From Tessaracoccus massiliensis (GTDB lineage Bacteria > Actinomycetota > Actinomycetes > Propionibacteriales > Propionibacteriaceae), in assembly GCF_000826065.2 (NCBI RefSeq), contig NZ_LN623540.1, forward strand, positions 129,448 to 193,447: a stretch of DNA of 64,000 bases, given 5' to 3'. The position numbers were made by a program, and so were the translations under genes. The notes under the pieces were generated by a model that saw nothing but the letters and a program-made list of their open reading frames with translations, ran no database searches and was not told where the DNA came from. Shown here piece by piece: positions 16,217 through 25,260 of the stretch (its first letter is position 1; every line of letters starts with the position of its first letter).

Positions 16217-17077
16217 TCAGCCTTCGATGGGGAACACCCGGGCGCCGGGCTCCAGCACCACCTCAGCCCCACCTTCGGCAGTACCGCGGACCGCGACCGA
16301 CGTCAGGCCGCGCCATTGCCCCTGAAGCTCATCCTCGACGGCCGCGAGCACCTGGTCGGGGGTGACCTCGGCGAGGCTGAACGGATGGGTCCCCGGCTCG
16401 CGAACCCACGGCATCACGAGCACCTCTTCGGCATCGAAGGAGCGTTTCCACCGGGCGGCGCGTTCGCCGTGCGGATAGTCGAGTTCAAGCTCGGAACCGG
16501 CCGCCTTGTTCTGGACCAGCAACGTGTACGCCTCGTCTGTGATCTGCCGCGTCTCGCTCCACAACGTGCTCAGCGCCCCCGGCATGTCATCGCTCAGCAC
16601 CTCGGGTAGCGGCTCCCCTCCCAAGTGGTAGACCGGCTCGGCCTCCGTCGGCTTCTCCCCGCACTCCAGCGCGTAGGCCACCGCCGTCTCAGACAGCACC
16701 ATCGCCTTGGCCGACGCCCAGCCCTCGTCACACTCCTGCCCGTGGGCGAGGTCGAGGAACTCCTGCAGCGGGAAATCCGCCGAGGTCATTGACACGCTCC
16801 GGCTGCCGACCTCGATGTCGCTGCTGGGAGTCTCCACGACGGAGTGGTGGAGCTTACGCGCCACCATCTCGCCTCCTGTGGGCTGGAGCACTGCGGCCAC
16901 CTGCAAGGTGTTGATCTCCACCTCCGAGACACGCTCGGCATCCACCAACGCCTCAGTGAGCAGTTCATCGGCCACCTCGAGAGAGGGTGCCAGCCCTCCG
17001 TCTGCTTGCGAGCACGCCGCGAGGCCCAAGCCAGTCGTCACCGCCAACGCCACGTGTCCAAGCCACTTCACGGTCAT
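16217..17077 (-). CDS. Putative lipoprotein of unknown function
   Basis: The 286-aa protein has a lipoprotein signal ending LGLAACS (Cys near 22) and a soluble extracytoplasmic domain with no motif I recognise. The start at 17077 (MTVKWLGHVALAV) gives a proper signal peptide; the frame stays open far upstream, but that is antisense to cydD. It lies antisense between cydAB and cydDC, a position where those operons are normally contiguous, so it may be an insertion. Confidence 0.75.
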   Translation of the reverse strand: MTVKWLGHVALAVTTGLGLAACSQADGGLAPSLEVADELLTEALVDAERVSEVEINTLQVAAVLQPTGGEMVARKLHHSVVETPSSDIEVGSRSVSMTSADFPLQEFLDLAHGQECDEGWASAKAMVLSETAVAYALECGEKPTEAEPVYHLGGEPLPEVLSDDMPGALSTLWSETRQITDEAYTLLVQNKAAGSELELDYPHGERAARWKRSFDAEEVLVMPWVREPGTHPFSLAEVTPDQVLAAVEDELQGQWRGLTSVAVRGTAEGGAEVVLEPGARVFPIEG

Positions 17078-17227
17078 GCGGCAAGAATAGGGTCTCGTGG
17101 GTCCACGCTTGCCCGGCACACCGGGCGGCCAAGCCAGCTTGTACTGACTGCCATGCACAACACCGGCCCGCTCGTAGGCAGGGGCTCGACCTGCACAGCG
17201 AACTGTCACCGTGGGTGTTGTGGGAGG

Positions 17228-18976
17228 ATGACAGGCGTGGCCGGACCGATTCATCCCAGACTCCTGAAGCGCGCGAAGGCGACCCGCAGGTTCCTGGTGG
17301 CCACGGTCGTCGTCGGCGTCCTGACGGCCGCGCTGCTCATCGCGCAGGCCCGGCTCATCGCCGAATGGGTGACCCTCGCCTTCGACATCAAGACCTTCCC
17401 ACCGGGCTGGGGCACCGCGCTGCTGCTCCTCGTGCTCGTGTTCCTCGGTCGAGGCCTGCTCGCGTGGGTGAACTCCTGGCTGGCGCACCGCAGCGCGGCC
17501 GAGGTGAAGTCCACCCTGCGTCGCGACGTCCTCGCGGCCAGGCTCAAGACACCGGTGGGTGCCGCGTCGTCGTCGTCGCTGGTGAGGACGGTCACGCAGG
17601 GGCTTGACGCGCTCGACGGCTACTTCAGCAAGTACCTCCCCCAACTGGGGCTCGCGGCCACCGTGCCGCTGCTGGTGGGCGGCACGATCCTGCTGACCGA
17701 CTGGCAATCGGCCATCATCATCGCGTTCACACTGCCGCTCATTCCGGTGTTCATGGCGCTGATCGGCTGGACCACGGAGAAGGCGACCCGGCACTCCTAC
17801 TCCGTCATGGACCGCCTGGCCAACCACTTCGGCGACCTCATCGCCGGCCTCCCCACCCTCCAAGCCTTCGCACGTGCCCGCGCGCAGAAACGCGGCGTCG
17901 ACCTCAACGAGGAGCAGTACCGCAGCGCCACCATGAAGGTGCTCTACATCTCCTTCCTCTCCGCCTTCGCGTTGGAACTGCTGGCGTCGTTGTCTGTGGC
18001 CATCGTCGCGGTGACCGTGGGCTTCCGGCTGGTCTACGGTCACGTCGACTTCACCACCGCCCTCTTCGTCCTCATCCTCGCCCCGGAGGCGTTTCTGCCC
18101 GTACGGCAGGTGGGCGTCCACTTCCACGATTCGGCCGACGGCGTGGCCGCCGCGGATGCCGCCTTCGAGATGATCGACGACGCGGCCACCCACACCGGCA
18201 CCCAGCCGGCACCCGCGGGGGACCTCGCCTTGGAGGACGTCACCTACACCTACCCCGGCTCGGGTGCGCCCGCCGTCGAGAGGCTCAGTTTGCGGGTGGG
18301 GCCCGGCGAGGTGGTCGCCATGAGCGGCTCCTCCGGCGGCGGCAAGTCCACGGCGCTGGCGATGGCGATGGGCTACCTCACCCCGGACGACGGCCGGGTG
18401 ACCGTGGGCGGCTTGCCGCTGACCGACATCGATCTCACCTCCTGGCGCTCCCAGGTGGCATGGGTGGCACAGGAGCCGGGGATGCTGAACGGCACCGTCG
18501 GCGACAACGTCGCCCTCGGCCACCCCTCCGCCACCGCGGCCGACGTGGCCGCGGCGCTGGCCGACGCCGGCGCAGACTTCGAGCCTGACAAGCACGTGGG
18601 CGACGACGGCGAGGGCCTCTCCGCCGGCGAACGCCGGCGCGTCGCGTTGGCCCGCGCACTGGTGCGGATCCGGCTGGGCGGCGCCCGCCTGCTGATTCTG
18701 GACGAGCCGACGGCGGGCCTCGATGCCCTCACGGAGGCCCGCGTCATCGACGCCGTGCGCGCCACCGGCGCGGGCGCGCTGATCGTCAGCCACCGCCCCG
18801 CCGTCCTCGCGGCGGCCGACCGCGTCGTCGCGCTGGTTGAGCCTGCGCGTTCTGCGAGCAGTGTCGAAACCCCGCAAGCTGTGCTGCAGGCCGATGCCAC
18901 GCTTGGCCGTTTCGACACGACCGCAATCGCAAGCTCGGATGCGGCCGGCTCAACCAACGAGAGGGGCGACCGATGA
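17228..18976 (+). CDS. cydD: Thiol reductant ABC exporter subunit CydD
   Basis: This is an exporter-type ABC half-transporter of about 582 aa. It has the CydD-typical helix motif ILAPEAFLPVRQVG, Walker A SGSSGGGKST (near 366), signature LSAGERRR and Walker B LLILDEPTAGLD. With CydC it exports thiols needed to assemble cytochrome bd. ATG 17228 follows GGAGG and gives the normal N-terminus. The last 40 residues (from about 536) are encoded by a family A repeat, so the natural C-terminus was replaced or extended. The start of cydC overlaps the stop (ATGA). Confidence 0.92.
   Translation: MTGVAGPIHPRLLKRAKATRRFLVATVVVGVLTAALLIAQARLIAEWVTLAFDIKTFPPGWGTALLLLVLVFLGRGLLAWVNSWLAHRSAAEVKSTLRRDVLAARLKTPVGAASSSSLVRTVTQGLDALDGYFSKYLPQLGLAATVPLLVGGTILLTDWQSAIIIAFTLPLIPVFMALIGWTTEKATRHSYSVMDRLANHFGDLIAGLPTLQAFARARAQKRGVDLNEEQYRSATMKVLYISFLSAFALELLASLSVAIVAVTVGFRLVYGHVDFTTALFVLILAPEAFLPVRQVGVHFHDSADGVAAADAAFEMIDDAATHTGTQPAPAGDLALEDVTYTYPGSGAPAVERLSLRVGPGEVVAMSGSSGGGKSTALAMAMGYLTPDDGRVTVGGLPLTDIDLTSWRSQVAWVAQEPGMLNGTVGDNVALGHPSATAADVAAALADAGADFEPDKHVGDDGEGLSAGERRRVALARALVRIRLGGARLLILDEPTAGLDALTEARVIDAVRATGAGALIVSHRPAVLAAADRVVALVEPARSASSVETPQAVLQADATLGRFDTTAIASSDAAGSTNERGDR
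18834..18956. repeat. Dispersed repeat family A, copy 4 (cydD C-terminus)
   Basis: The left end TGGTTGAGCCTGCG runs to TGTCGAAACC, and the right end GTTTCGACACGACCGC runs to GGCTCAACCA. The reading frame of cydD stays open through it and stops 18 bp beyond. Confidence 0.8.
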
Positions 18977-20658
18977 GAAGAACCCTCGCGCTCGCCCGCA
19001 CGCTGATGGATTCGGTGCCGAAGGGCCGCAAGCTGTTCATCTACGCCGTCCTGCTCGCCACGCTCGCGTCGAGCTCCTCGGTGGCGCTGATGGGCGTGTC
19101 CGCCTGGCTGCTGTCGTTCGCCGCCATGGCGCCGCCGGTGCTGTACCTGCAGCCGGCCGCCGTCGGCGTGCGCGCGTTCGCGATCTCGCGCGGCGTGTTC
19201 CGCTACGTGGAGCGCATCGTCGGCCACGACCTCGCCCTGCGCATGCAGAGCGCCCTGCGCCTCCGCGTCTACGACAAGCTCTCCGCCACCACCCTCATCG
19301 GCCGACGCCGCGGCGACCTGCTGACCCGCGTCGTCGCAGACGTCGAAGCCATCAACGACCTGGTCGTGCGCGTGGTGATCCCCTTCCTCTCCGCCGGGCT
19401 GGTCGTCGTCGCCACGACGGTGATGTTCGCCGTCCTGAACTGGCCCACCGCCATCGCGCTGCTGCTGAGCGCCGTGCTGGCCGGCGTGGTGCTGCCGCTG
19501 TGGACGCAGCGCGCCAGCCTCGCCGTCGACGAGGCTGCGGTGCCCACGCGGGGTCGCCTGGCCGACGGCGTGCGCGAACTGGCCCGCACCTCCACCGACC
19601 TCGTGGCCTATGGAGCCGACGACGCCGCGCTGCAGAAGCTTCTGGCGGTGGACGACGAACTGCGCGAGCAGGAGGCGCGCGGCGCGTGGATCCGCGGGAT
19701 CGCGACGGCCGGGCAGCTCGTGGCCGCAGGAATCGCGGTACTGGCGGCGCTGTACTTCGGCACGCGGGCGCTGGGGGCCGGCGCGTTGGATCAGCGGATG
19801 CTGGCCGTGCTGGTGCTCACCCCGCTGGCGCTGCACGAGGTGCTCGGCACGTTCGCGCAGGCCGCGCAAACCTACACCCGCGCCCGCTCCTCGCTGGACC
19901 GGATCTCCGAGGTACTCGAGGCCGAGCCGGTGGGCACCGGCGACGTCATCCCAGGCGACGGCGACCCCGGCCTGGTCTTCGACGGCGTCACCATCGGCTG
20001 GCCCGTCCCCGGCGGCGATGCGGCGGTGGTGCAGGAGGATGTGTCGCTGACGGTCGCCCCTGGGGAGAGGGTCGCCCTGGTGGGGCAGTCCGGCGTCGGC
20101 AAGACCACCGTCGCCGCCACCGCCATGGGGCTCATTCCGCCGCTGGCGGGGCACGTGGAGCGCGGCGGGCGCGTCGGCTACCTGGAACAGGACGCGCACA
20201 TCTTCGCCACCACGGTCGCGGAGAACGTGAAGATCGGCGACAAGGACGCCACCGACGACGACGTGACCGTCGCGCTGGCCAAGGCCGGGTTGCCGATGGA
20301 CCCCGAGCGGCGGATCGGTGAGTCGGGCACCACGTTGAGCGGCGGCGAGCGTCGCCGGTTGGCCCTGGCCCGGCTGCTCGTGGGACAGCGTGATCTGATC
20401 ATCCTCGACGAGCCCACCGAACACCTCGACCGCGAGACCGCCACCGCCCTGATGGAAGATGTGTGGGCCGCGTTCGAGGACCATCCGGTGCTGGTGATCA
20501 CGCACGATCCGGACGTGGTGGAGCGCTGCACCCGCGTCGTCCGCCTCGTCCCTGAGGGTGCCCCGGCGAGGCGCCATGCTGACCCAATCGTGAGGAACGA
20601 ACGATTGGGCGAAGTAAACGAGCCCGGGAACGACGAAGTGCCACCGCAGCCGATCTGA
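18973..20658 (+). CDS. cydC: Thiol reductant ABC exporter subunit CydC
   Basis: This 561-aa ABC half-transporter has the CydC N-terminus (SSSVALMGVSAWLLSFAAM) and the RGVFRYVERIVGHD segment. Walker A is GQSGVGKTT, the signature LSGGERRRLAL and Walker B LIILDEPTEHLD. It pairs with CydD. The tail after VVRLVPEGAPARRHADPI is low-complexity and polar and contains EPGNDEVPPQPI, possibly non-native. The start overlaps the cydD stop by four bases. Confidence 0.93.
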   Translation: MRRTLALARTLMDSVPKGRKLFIYAVLLATLASSSSVALMGVSAWLLSFAAMAPPVLYLQPAAVGVRAFAISRGVFRYVERIVGHDLALRMQSALRLRVYDKLSATTLIGRRRGDLLTRVVADVEAINDLVVRVVIPFLSAGLVVVATTVMFAVLNWPTAIALLLSAVLAGVVLPLWTQRASLAVDEAAVPTRGRLADGVRELARTSTDLVAYGADDAALQKLLAVDDELREQEARGAWIRGIATAGQLVAAGIAVLAALYFGTRALGAGALDQRMLAVLVLTPLALHEVLGTFAQAAQTYTRARSSLDRISEVLEAEPVGTGDVIPGDGDPGLVFDGVTIGWPVPGGDAAVVQEDVSLTVAPGERVALVGQSGVGKTTVAATAMGLIPPLAGHVERGGRVGYLEQDAHIFATTVAENVKIGDKDATDDDVTVALAKAGLPMDPERRIGESGTTLSGGERRRLALARLLVGQRDLIILDEPTEHLDRETATALMEDVWAAFEDHPVLVITHDPDVVERCTRVVRLVPEGAPARRHADPIVRNERLGEVNEPGNDEVPPQPI

Positions 20659-20762
20659 CACCTGGGCAACGGTGGTTACAGTGCCACGAAAGCTGCGGGC
20701 GCCCCTCGTCGTCGCCTGGCTCACAACCTCGCAGGGCAACGCTCAGGGAACGCGGATTCCTG

Positions 20763-21938
20763 TCACGACAACTGACGGGCAAGTTCCGCGGCGGCCTCAC
20801 GGGCCACCCCGGCCGCGTCGCCCAGTGCCCGCTCCCCCGCGATGTCCCAGAGGGCGACGGCGGGGCCTTTGAACCCGGCCTCCAACCGCCCGGCGACCAG
20901 CGCCACGGGGAGGCCACGCCCACGCTCGGCCGCGGTGTCGGCGGCGAGACGACGCACCACGTCGACCACCTTGCCGCTGACGGTCTGCGCGTCGAAGGAG
21001 CCCTCTCCGGTGATCACGAGGTCGGCCTCGCGGAGGGCCTCGGGCAAGCCGATGGCCTCGGCCACCGTGCCGGCGCCGGAGGTGGTGACCGCACCCCAAC
21101 GCTGCAGCGCGAACCCCGCGCCGCCTGCGGCTCCGGCGCCGGGCGCGCCGGGGTCGCCGCCGAGAACCGACGTCCACGCCCCCAGGTTCCGGTCCATTTC
21201 AGCGACGAGCGAGGCCCCGCCCTTCTGCGGGCCGAACACCGCCGCGGCACCCTCTGGGCCCAGCAGCGGGTTGGTCACGTCCGACAAGATGAGCGCCCCG
21301 CCCGGCGGCAGCGGCAGGACGTCGGCCCAGTCCACCCGGCTGATGCCCTCCAAGGCGGCGTTGCCGAGGGCGGGATGTCGAGGTGCCTGCGATAACTCTT
21401 CCGATTCGGGCCCTCGGTGTGGATAATCCACACCGACCCCCTCCTCAGGTAGAGATATTTCCAGGTCCCCGGATATCCCCTCTCCGTGAGGGCGCGCCCC
21501 CAGCGCGACGAGCAGGCCCAGACCGCCGTCGGTGGAGGCGCTGCCGCCGATCGCCAGCAGCAACCGGGGCGCCCCCGCCTCCAGCGCCGCCCGGATGGCC
21601 AGGCCGAAGCCCAAGGTGTGCGCTTCGCGGGGTGCCAGGTGGTTGACGGTGGTCAGCCCGCAGCACTCGGCCAGTTCCACGACGGCGGCGCCGTCGGCCA
21701 GCCGCACCCAGGAGGCGCGCCGCGGGGAGCCGAGGGCGTCCACCACGTCGACGGGGATCCGCTGGGCCCCGGGGAGCGCGGCGAAGGCGTCAAGCGTGCC
21801 CTCCCCGCCGTCGGCCATGGGGCGGAGGATGAGGTCGTCGCCGGGGCGGACCTGCGCCCAGCCCTCGGCGATCGCCCGGGCCGCGATGGCCGCGCTCATC
21901 GTCGACTTGAAGGAATCCGGTGCTATCACCACACGCAT
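20763..21938 (-). CDS. glxK: Glycerate 2-kinase (GlxK/GarK type)
   Basis: This is a 391-aa enzyme that phosphorylates glycerate. It begins MRVVIAPDSFKSTMSA, followed by MADGGEGTLDAF and AIGGSASTDGGLG, the hallmarks of the family. I moved the start from 21974 to ATG 21938 to match it. Residues about 160-183 (including EGISGDLEISLPEEGVG) come from a family B repeat inserted in frame right after the GGLGLLVALGA motif. Family members would not have this segment, so activity may be affected. Confidence 0.88.
   Translation of the reverse strand: MRVVIAPDSFKSTMSAAIAARAIAEGWAQVRPGDDLILRPMADGGEGTLDAFAALPGAQRIPVDVVDALGSPRRASWVRLADGAAVVELAECCGLTTVNHLAPREAHTLGFGLAIRAALEAGAPRLLLAIGGSASTDGGLGLLVALGARPHGEGISGDLEISLPEEGVGVDYPHRGPESEELSQAPRHPALGNAALEGISRVDWADVLPLPPGGALILSDVTNPLLGPEGAAAVFGPQKGGASLVAEMDRNLGAWTSVLGGDPGAPGAGAAGGAGFALQRWGAVTTSGAGTVAEAIGLPEALREADLVITGEGSFDAQTVSGKVVDVVRRLAADTAAERGRGLPVALVAGRLEAGFKGPAVALWDIAGERALGDAAGVAREAAAELARQLS
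21390..21459. repeat. Dispersed repeat family B, copy 2 (inside glxK)
   Basis: This is a degenerate copy of the element at 11422-11490: outer GATAACTCTTCCGATTCGGG and AGGTAGAGATATT, inner perfect palindrome GGTGTGGA-TAA-TCCACACC (21416-21434). A perfect DnaA box lies on the minus strand at 21418-21426. It sits in frame in the kinase gene. Confidence 0.7.
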
Positions 21939-21977
21939 GCCCCACGCTAACCCGGATCCGGCCCGGGCGAACACCCC

Positions 21978-22056
21978 GTGAGCAATTGGATAGGGTCACG
22001 GCGCGACACGCCGGGAGAACGCCTGTTTTTGCCTGTGACCCCATCCAATTGCTCAC
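21978..22056. repeat. Long-arm hairpin element (family E, single copy here)
   Basis: 22-bp arms (21978-21999 and 22035-22056, 21 of 22 complementary, core CAATTGGAT) flank a 35-nt loop. It lies between the divergently oriented glxK and glycosyltransferase genes. It resembles a small palindromic mobile or REP-like unit. Confidence 0.65.
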
Positions 22057-22121
22057 GGCGCCACCCGCCCCACCGCCGAGCCGGTGCACTCCGTGGGCGG
22101 GCAGACGGCTAGAGTGTCGGG

Positions 22122-23471
22122 GTGACTTCAGCGGTGAATGCCGATGGGCGCCGCCTCCGCGTGGCGCAGTTCATCGACAACTATGGCCCAGGCTCGAACG
22201 GGCTCATGTTCGCCGTGCAGCAACTCGAGGGCAACCTGCTCGACGCGGGGCACGAGGTCATCGTCGTCGCCCCGGCCGCGAAGGGCCCCAACCCGCATCA
22301 CGGCCGCGAGGGCCGCAGCGAGATCCGCCTCCCGTCGGTTCGGGTGCCGAAGATGCCCACCCGGGTCGCCAACGGTCGACACTTCGAGCGCACCATCGAA
22401 CAGATCGGCAAACTCAAACCGGATGTACTGCACGTGCACGGCTTCGGCACCGTCGGCGTGCTGGGCACCTGGGCAGCGCAACGCCTGGGCATCCCCATGT
22501 TGCTGACGTGGCACACGGATTTCGACGCCTACGCAGACCACTACTCGACGGTGTTGCCACTGTTGACGGGAGTGGTGCGGGCATGGGCGACCATCACCCG
22601 CGGGGAACTCGTCAGCCAGCGCGACATCCGCCAAGCCGAGGTGCGCTACGAAGACCGGGGCCGCTCCACCGCATCGCTGCTGGCGGTGTGCCAGAAGATG
22701 CTCGAGACGGCCACCCTGGTGACCACGCCGTCGCCGAAGACGGCCACCCGCTGCCTGCAGATGACCGACAAGATCAACGTGCGGGTGGTGCCCAACGGCG
22801 TCGACCCACTCCCGCCCGGCCCCCCACCGTTCGACCTGCGGGTGGTGCCCAACGGCGTCGACCCACTCCCGCCCGGCCCCCCACCGTTCGACCACCCCGA
22901 CGGCCCGCTGGTGCTGTACGCCGGCCGGATCGCGCCGGAGAAGGGCATCCCGCTGCTCGCCGAGGCGTTCACATTGGTGCACGCGCAACGGCCCGACGCG
23001 CGGCTCTGCATCGTCGGCGACTGGCAGCGCTACTCCACCATCAAGCGCATCCTCTCGGCCGGGCGCGACGCGGGTCGCGTCATCCTGCCCGGCGAGCAGA
23101 AGCGCGACGACCTGGGCGCCTACTACGGCATGGCGGACCTCTTCGCCTTCCCCAGCCTCACCGACACCCAGGCCCTCGTCCTCCACGAGGCCGCCCTCGC
23201 CGGCCTGCCCATCGTCTCGGTCGACCACGAGCTGCAGCTGGTCATCGAACCCAGCGTCAACGGCGAGATCACCCGCCCGACGGCGGCGTCGCTGGCCGCC
23301 GGCATCATGCGGGTGCTGGACAAGCTGCCCGACGACGCCTGGCGCGAGCGGGCCCGCGCACGTTCCGTGGAGTTGGGCTCGCAGTGGAGCATCGAGTCGC
23401 AGGCCGCTGAGATGCTGTCGATCTACGCCGAGGTCGCCGAGACGGGCCCGGGCCACGCGAAGCTGAAGTAG
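22122..23471 (+). CDS. GT4-family glycosyltransferase
   Basis: The 449-aa GT-B enzyme begins RVAQFIDNYGPGSNGLMFAV, has the HVHGFGTVG loop, the linker VVPNGVDP and the nucleotide-sugar site near LHEAALAGLPIVSVDHE. Relatives transfer hexoses to diacylglycerol or phosphatidylinositol; the acceptor is not readable here. A 19-residue block (RVVPNGVDPLPPGPPPFDL) is present twice in tandem at 221-239 and 240-258, from an exact 57-bp duplication, so the conserved NGVD loop occurs twice. The GTG start at 22122 has GGGG just upstream. Confidence 0.85.
   Translation: MTSAVNADGRRLRVAQFIDNYGPGSNGLMFAVQQLEGNLLDAGHEVIVVAPAAKGPNPHHGREGRSEIRLPSVRVPKMPTRVANGRHFERTIEQIGKLKPDVLHVHGFGTVGVLGTWAAQRLGIPMLLTWHTDFDAYADHYSTVLPLLTGVVRAWATITRGELVSQRDIRQAEVRYEDRGRSTASLLAVCQKMLETATLVTTPSPKTATRCLQMTDKINVRVVPNGVDPLPPGPPPFDLRVVPNGVDPLPPGPPPFDHPDGPLVLYAGRIAPEKGIPLLAEAFTLVHAQRPDARLCIVGDWQRYSTIKRILSAGRDAGRVILPGEQKRDDLGAYYGMADLFAFPSLTDTQALVLHEAALAGLPIVSVDHELQLVIEPSVNGEITRPTAASLAAGIMRVLDKLPDDAWRERARARSVELGSQWSIESQAAEMLSIYAEVAETGPGHAKLK
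22781..22894 (+). repeat. 57-bp tandem duplication in glycosyltransferase gene
   Basis: Two near-identical 57-bp copies (22781-22837 and 22838-22894) keep the frame. The lack of divergence points to a recent event or to an assembly artefact. Confidence 0.9.
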
Positions 23472-23587
23472 TCACCGGGACTGGTCCCCGGGTGCGGACC
23501 GCGAGCTCGCGAGCAGGGCGACGACGAGGGGCGCCCGCAGCTGACCTGCACCTCAACCACTGGGTCGAGGCGCTGGACACGCTGCGC

Positions 23588-23639
23588 GGGTTTCGACACG
23601 CTGCGCCGCTCGTTCCTCGCAGGCAGCGGCTCAACCAAC
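23588..23639 (+). repeat. Dispersed repeat family A, copy 5
   Basis: CGGGTTTCGACACGCTGCGC to CAGCGGCTCAACCAAC lies between the glycosyltransferase and the fumC stop. A weaker inverted partner (CTCAACCACTGGGTCGAGGC) lies upstream near 23552. Confidence 0.7.
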
Positions 23640-23641
23640 AG

Positions 23642-25027
<1,386 letters not shown>

Positions 25028-25064
25028 GACTCGACGCTACCCCACGGGCGAAAGCAGCGGACAC

Positions 25065-25109
25065 AAAAAGGCCCGGCCCGCTGCCCTTGGGGGGCGGCAG
25101 CGGGCCGGG
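25065..25109 (-). terminator. Rho-independent terminator after copA
   Basis: Perfect 14-bp GC-rich arms (25072-25085 and 25096-25109) have a 10-nt loop. On the minus strand they are followed by CCTTTTTGTG, a good T-run. It ends the csoR-copZ-copA transcript and lies upstream of fumC. Confidence 0.85.
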
Positions 25110-25260
25110 GGCTCTTGGATCTCCCGGTTTCCCGGGCGATGGATGTAACTGTAGTCCTGCGGCGAGGTCACTACAAACCAGTAACACCATAATCCGAACT
25201 TTTTTCTGAGAATCTCTCACAACAGGTTTACAGACGCCGCTTCGCGAGTCAGGCGCCGCT

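Noticed and set aside
16844-17227. N-terminal extension of CydD
   Set aside because: Overlaps the antisense lipoprotein gene and is not CydD-like; ATG 17228 has a ribosome site and a family-like start.
17078-18877. Upstream extension of the 16217-17077 lipoprotein gene to 886 codons
   Set aside because: The extra part is antisense to cydD and lacks coding character; the internal ATG gives a proper lipoprotein signal.
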